In this document: positions 60,735 to 64,000 of the stretch, one piece after another
Numbering within the stretch: position 1 is the first letter of the stretch
How the letters are laid out: each line of letters starts with the position of its first letter
NCBI GenBank assembly: GCA_027214345.1
Contig: JAPWHR010000013.1
Location: forward strand, 62,001-126,000
Length of the DNA: 64,000 nt
Direction: 5' to 3'
Source of the DNA: Comamonadaceae bacterium G21597-S1
GTDB taxonomy: Bacteria > Pseudomonadota > Gammaproteobacteria > Burkholderiales > Burkholderiaceae_C
Translations under genes and position numbers: made by a program
The notes under the pieces: model-generated
What the model saw: only the letters and a program-made list of their open reading frames with translations
Databases searched by the model: none
Told to the model about the DNA's origin: nothing

Positions 60735-61314
60735 TTGGTGACACGCCATGCCCGCCATGCACGGCCAGACGGCAACACACGCCCGGTGCGGCGATGCGAT
60801 CGTGGCCTGTCCCCCGGGGCCTGCCGCCGCCACGGCAGTTGCTGCGTCCCTGTGCGTTTCGGCGCCGCATCGCCGGCCGCTTGCTGCGCCGTGATCGACA
60901 CGCGGCCCGCTCCGGAACGACACCGGGCGATGTCGATAATGGGCATCCTGGGCTCGCGCGGCTGCAGCCATGCATGCGCTGACGCGGGATTCAACATTGA
61001 GGGTGGATACGATGTGGAACTACCGCGTACGAAGACACGCGCCTTGCAAACCGCCATCCATGCATCCGCGGCACCTGCGCCATGTGCCTTGACCAAGACG
61101 AGCCCAAAGGCTACATCTACCTGATCGACACACAACGCCGATATGACGAATGCCCACGTTGGACAAGGCCGAGGTTCCGTGACGCGCGCCGCCAGCCCGG
61201 ACCGCGTACCCCGTTGTGGCCTCGTCGGTCCCCGCGGCCTGCGCCCGCGCGTGGCGAACATGCTGCGGCAACCGGACGGGTTCCGGAACGTCCGCATCTG
61301 AGGCTCGATTGCAC
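60735..61314. other. 580-base region without a convincing gene
   Basis: No conserved protein recognised on either strand. A 54-codon frame (61143-61306, plus strand, MTNAHVGQGRGSVTRAASPD at its start and VANMLRQPDGFRNVRI at its end) stops eight bases before the aminotransferase ATG but lacks a ribosome site. Codon pattern is poor; it may be a remnant or a leader. Confidence 0.4.
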
Positions 61315-62514
61315 ATGTCCCCGGAAATCCCGTTTGGTCAACCAAGTTTCTCCGACGCGGAGATCGACGCGGTCGCACGCGTGATGCGCAGCGGCTGGGT
61401 AGGCATGGGCCCGGAAACCCTGGCCTTCGAGTCCGAACTGGCTGAATTTCTCGGATGTCCCGCCGTCGTGACCACCAATTCATGCACCTCCGCGCTGCAT
61501 CTCAGCCTGCTGGCGCTGGGTGTGGGCCCGGGTGACGAGGTGATCGTTCCCAGCCTGACTTGGTGCAGCACGGTCAACGTGGTGCTGTACGTCGGCGCCC
61601 GTCCCGTGTTCGCCGACATCGACCCCATGACACTGGGCCTGGATCCGGACAGCGTGGCCGGTGTAGCCACGTCGCGCACCCGGGCCTTGATACCGGTGCA
61701 TTTCGGCGGCCTGGGGCTGGACGTGTCGGCATTGGCCGCTGCCTTGCCGGCCACGACGGTGTTGGTCGAAGACGCCGCGCACGCGCTTGGGGCTCGGCTG
61801 CCCGACGGCCGCATGGTGGGGGCGTCGGGCCATCCGACCTGCTTCAGCTTCTACGCCAACAAGGTGTTGTCCACGGGCGACGGCGGTGCGGTCGCGCTGA
61901 CCGACACCGATCTGGCGGCGCGCATGCGCGCATTGCGGCTGCACGGCCAGGCACACGACGCCTGGCAGCGTTACCTGCATCCTTCCTTGGCCCTGGTGTC
62001 ACCACAGATCTCCGAAGTGGGCCTGAAGGCCAACTACACCGACCTGCAGGCCGCCATCGGCCGCGTGCAGCTGCGCCGGCAGGACGAGTTTGCCGCCACG
62101 CGCGCCAGTGTGGCCCGCATCTACGGCCAGGGACTGGCAGGCCTGGAGCTGGGCCTGCAAACCGGCTGGGACCGACCGGACCACGCGCGGCACCTGTTCA
62201 CGATCCAATTGCCGGAACATCGCGCCTGCGATCGCGACGCGTTGATCGCGACCTTGCGCGGCCAGGGCATTGGCGCCAGCCTGCATTACCAGCCGCTGCA
62301 CACCATGCCGCGGTATGCCGAGCTCGCGCAGGGCCGCGCGCTGCCGCATACCGAATCGGTCGGCGCGCGCATCCTGACCTTGCCGATCGGGCCCCGGATG
62401 CAGGCGAACGATGCCTGGCGGATCGTGCAGGCGGTACGGCAGGCGCTGGGTTTTACGCCCTACGACGGCGCCACACCAGCCGCTCGGCCCGCACGCGACA
62501 ACAAGGTCTCGTAG
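61315..62514 (+). CDS. DegT/DnrJ/EryC1/StrS family sugar aminotransferase
   Basis: 399 residues. PLP-binding Lys183 in FSFYANKVLSTGDGG, VEDAAHALGA with the PLP-ring Asp, and an N-terminal IPFGQPSFSDAEIDAV. Transfers an amino group to a keto sugar nucleotide for surface polysaccharide. Next to two glycosyltransferase genes on the other strand. Its last 55 bases overlap the end of the convergent glycosyltransferase gene. Confidence 0.92.
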   Translation: MSPEIPFGQPSFSDAEIDAVARVMRSGWVGMGPETLAFESELAEFLGCPAVVTTNSCTSALHLSLLALGVGPGDEVIVPSLTWCSTVNVVLYVGARPVFADIDPMTLGLDPDSVAGVATSRTRALIPVHFGGLGLDVSALAAALPATTVLVEDAAHALGARLPDGRMVGASGHPTCFSFYANKVLSTGDGGAVALTDTDLAARMRALRLHGQAHDAWQRYLHPSLALVSPQISEVGLKANYTDLQAAIGRVQLRRQDEFAATRASVARIYGQGLAGLELGLQTGWDRPDHARHLFTIQLPEHRACDRDALIATLRGQGIGASLHYQPLHTMPRYAELAQGRALPHTESVGARILTLPIGPRMQANDAWRIVQAVRQALGFTPYDGATPAARPARDNKVS

Positions 62515-63653
62515 ACCTGCAGCACCTGCTGCGCGTGCCGCTGCGGCGCCCAATGCGACAGCGCCTTGGCGCGCGCGGCCCGGCCCATGCGTGCCGCAAG
62601 CGACGGGTCGTCCCACAACAACCGGACCTGGCGCGCCAGGTCCTGCGCATCGCCCGCTTCGAACAGCAGTCCGTCCACACCCTCCTCGATCAGGTCCGCG
62701 ACCGAGCCCAGGCGCGAGCCGATCACCGGGATGCCGTGGCTCATGGCCTCGGCACCGACCAGGCCGAAGGTCTCGAACCACAGGCTCGGCAGCACCAGGG
62801 CACGTGCACCGCGGTAGAACGCCTGTAGTTCGGTCGCGTCGTGCGTGACGACAACCTCGGGTCCGGCCGGCACGTCCGTCGTCACCAGACTCGCGTGGTG
62901 GCGCGCCATGCGAAACGGCAGGCCCGTGGCACGCGCGGCGGCGGCGAACACCGGCAGGCCTTTCTCCGGTGCGAAACGGCCCGCATAGGCGATGTAGCTG
63001 CCTTGTGCAGCGTCCGCGGCGGTGTCGGGCATGTGGACCGGCGGTGAAATCACGCTCAGCCGATCGGCCGGCAGCCCGGCATGCCGGACCAGCCACTGGC
63101 CGGCGAACGCCGATGGCGCGATGTAGTGGTCGACATGGCGCGCGAACAGGCCCAGCGTGCGCACACCCACGTTGTAGAGCGCCGACGCCGCCGATTCGGG
63201 CAGGCTGCCCCGGCAGTTGTGCCGTATCGCGTGCCACTCGCGGCCCGGGTCGAGGCAGCGCGTGCAACTGCGACCGTCCCGGGTGTGGGTGACCAGCGGG
63301 CAGGTCATGCGGAAGTCCACGCAGCTCATCACCACCGGAATGCCGCGACGGGTGCACTCGGGCAGGATCCATGGCGAGACCATCGGATAGATCTCGTGCA
63401 CGTGCACCACCTGGGGTTGGAAGCGCTCGAGCAGGGCCCGGAACTCGCGCACCGAGCTGCCACCCCACACGACACCCGTACCCGCTTCCAGCCGGCCCGG
63501 CAGCCCGCGCAGGCCCTTGGGCAGATGCAGGGCATTGCGCGCCAGTACCTCGACCTGCAGGCCCTGCGCGCGCTGCAGTTCGATGGTGGCCTGGGTCACG
63601 TTGTTGGCCCCACCACCGCCCCGATGCTGGTTATAGGCGTGCAATACCCTCAT
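62460..63653 (-). CDS. glycosyltransferase family 4 (group 1)
   Basis: 397 residues from ATG 63653. N-terminal acceptor domain with HAYNQHRGGGGANN and VHVHEIYPM, then a Cys-rich loop (DFRMTCP, CTRC) seen in some exopolysaccharide transferases. The C-terminal donor domain has YAGRFAPEKGL and the catalytic FETFGLVGAEAMSHG (E-x7-E). Retaining enzyme using a nucleotide sugar. ATG overlaps the stop of the gene to its right (ATGA). Confidence 0.92.
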   Translation of the reverse strand: MRVLHAYNQHRGGGGANNVTQATIELQRAQGLQVEVLARNALHLPKGLRGLPGRLEAGTGVVWGGSSVREFRALLERFQPQVVHVHEIYPMVSPWILPECTRRGIPVVMSCVDFRMTCPLVTHTRDGRSCTRCLDPGREWHAIRHNCRGSLPESAASALYNVGVRTLGLFARHVDHYIAPSAFAGQWLVRHAGLPADRLSVISPPVHMPDTAADAAQGSYIAYAGRFAPEKGLPVFAAAARATGLPFRMARHHASLVTTDVPAGPEVVVTHDATELQAFYRGARALVLPSLWFETFGLVGAEAMSHGIPVIGSRLGSVADLIEEGVDGLLFEAGDAQDLARQVRLLWDDPSLAARMGRAARAKALSHWAPQRHAQQVLQVYETLLSRAGRAAGVAPS

Positions 63654-64000
63654 GGGGCCGGTGCCTCGAAGGAATCCGGCAGCGTTTCGCTGGCAAAGCC
63701 GAACAGCGGGGGCCGCTTCGGCAACCGCCAGGCCCAGCGGGCCAATCCCCGCGCCATGCTCAGGCGGTATCGGCGCCGGGGCTGTGTCGGTCCCGGCCAC
63801 ACAGCCAGCAGCGCGGCAGCCGGCAACCGCAGTACCGCTGCCAGTGCCGCCATGGCCTCGAAGGCCCGGGCGGCCGCGCGCCCATGGTGCTTGTGCAGGT
63901 ACAGCCAGATCGCGTGACACCCCAGCGCGTAGTGGTCGCCGGCACGGCGCGGGTCGCTGCTCTGCTTCCACAGGTGCGTGATCACGCTTTCCGGTTGGTA
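63650..64000 (-). CDS. C-terminal end of a glycosyltransferase-like protein (cut by window edge)
   Basis: The frame stays open to the right edge; about 116 residues are visible. YQPESVITHLWKQSS and the following HYALGCHAIWLYLHKHHG resemble the tail of family 2 glycosyltransferases (a His-containing loop, then a helix with Arg/His). It ends on the ATG of the family 4 glycosyltransferase gene, so both belong to one polysaccharide operon. Confidence 0.6.
   Translation of the reverse strand, partial: YQPESVITHLWKQSSDPRRAGDHYALGCHAIWLYLHKHHGRAAARAFEAMAALAAVLRLPAAALLAVWPGPTQPRRRYRLSMARGLARWAWRLPKRPPLFGFASETLPDSFEAPAP

Noticed and set aside
60674-61483. 269-codon minus-strand frame upstream of the aminotransferase
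   Set aside because: Arg/Pro-rich composition, no motif, and it overlaps the real aminotransferase start; treated as non-coding.

Overview
The window is a GC-rich chromosomal segment that looks like a betaproteobacterium of the order Burkholderiales. The evidence is the oxyR-recG / queA-tgt neighbourhood, a type III pantothenate kinase, a fused isobutyryl-CoA mutase, PEP-CTERM sorting tails, and a ribosomal cluster that starts at rplN and has no infA between secY and rpmJ. A Comamonadaceae-like family is an inference; genus cannot be read from this segment. Coding density is high, most genes overlap or abut, and GTG/TTG starts are common. No prophage, insertion sequence, CRISPR array or rRNA was found.

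Layout. (1) 1-11.6 kb: metabolic genes: an M14 carboxypeptidase coupled to an acyl-CoA synthetase; an aldehyde dehydrogenase coupled to the RNA helicase DbpA; a class III cyclase coupled to an AhpD-like protein; an SDR, an esterase, a PfkB-type kinase and a secreted PEP-CTERM SGNH hydrolase. (2) 11.6-24.2 kb: icmF under a promoter whose spacer is filled by a palindromic operator, a sulfur module (two YeeE/YedE channels divergent from a persulfide-dioxygenase/rhodanese fusion), an amidase with coaX, two hydrolases and a molybdopterin oxidoreductase. (3) 24.2-35.5 kb: a seven-gene leftward operon for methylated amines: MttB-superfamily protein, dimethylglycine dehydrogenase-like enzyme, soxB, soxD, soxA, soxG, and a choline-dehydrogenase-like GMC flavoenzyme. 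Together they could take choline/betaine-type compounds through dimethylglycine and sarcosine to glycine, loading one-carbon units on tetrahydrofolate. (4) 35.5-44.7 kb: initiator tRNA and the rplN-rplQ ribosomal operon with secY and rpoA, read leftward from a clear sigma-70 promoter. (5) 44.7-55.9 kb: glpK-glpD, proC, ubiA, oxyR, recG, queA, tgt. (6) 55.9-64 kb: a di-haem peroxidase, an AsmA-family protein, a PEP-CTERM protein with a sigma-54-type promoter, and the edge of a polysaccharide locus (sugar aminotransferase, two glycosyltransferases).

The most unusual structures are not ordinary genes. Between soxD and soxA, a 62-bp tandem repeat forms a chain of three micro-ORFs. Each has its own ribosome-binding site and each is joined to the next by an ATGA overlap, ending on the soxA start. 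A 32-codon leader ORF with a perfect Shine-Dalgarno sequence ends on the rplN start codon, while rplN itself has almost no Shine-Dalgarno sequence. Two structured intergenic elements, a 242-bp inverted-repeat element after proC and a run of hairpins between recG and oxyR, look like dispersed repeats. Candidate operators were found upstream of icmF, the methylated-amine operon and the PEP-CTERM gene. All functional statements rest on reading motifs by eye; no database search was possible.
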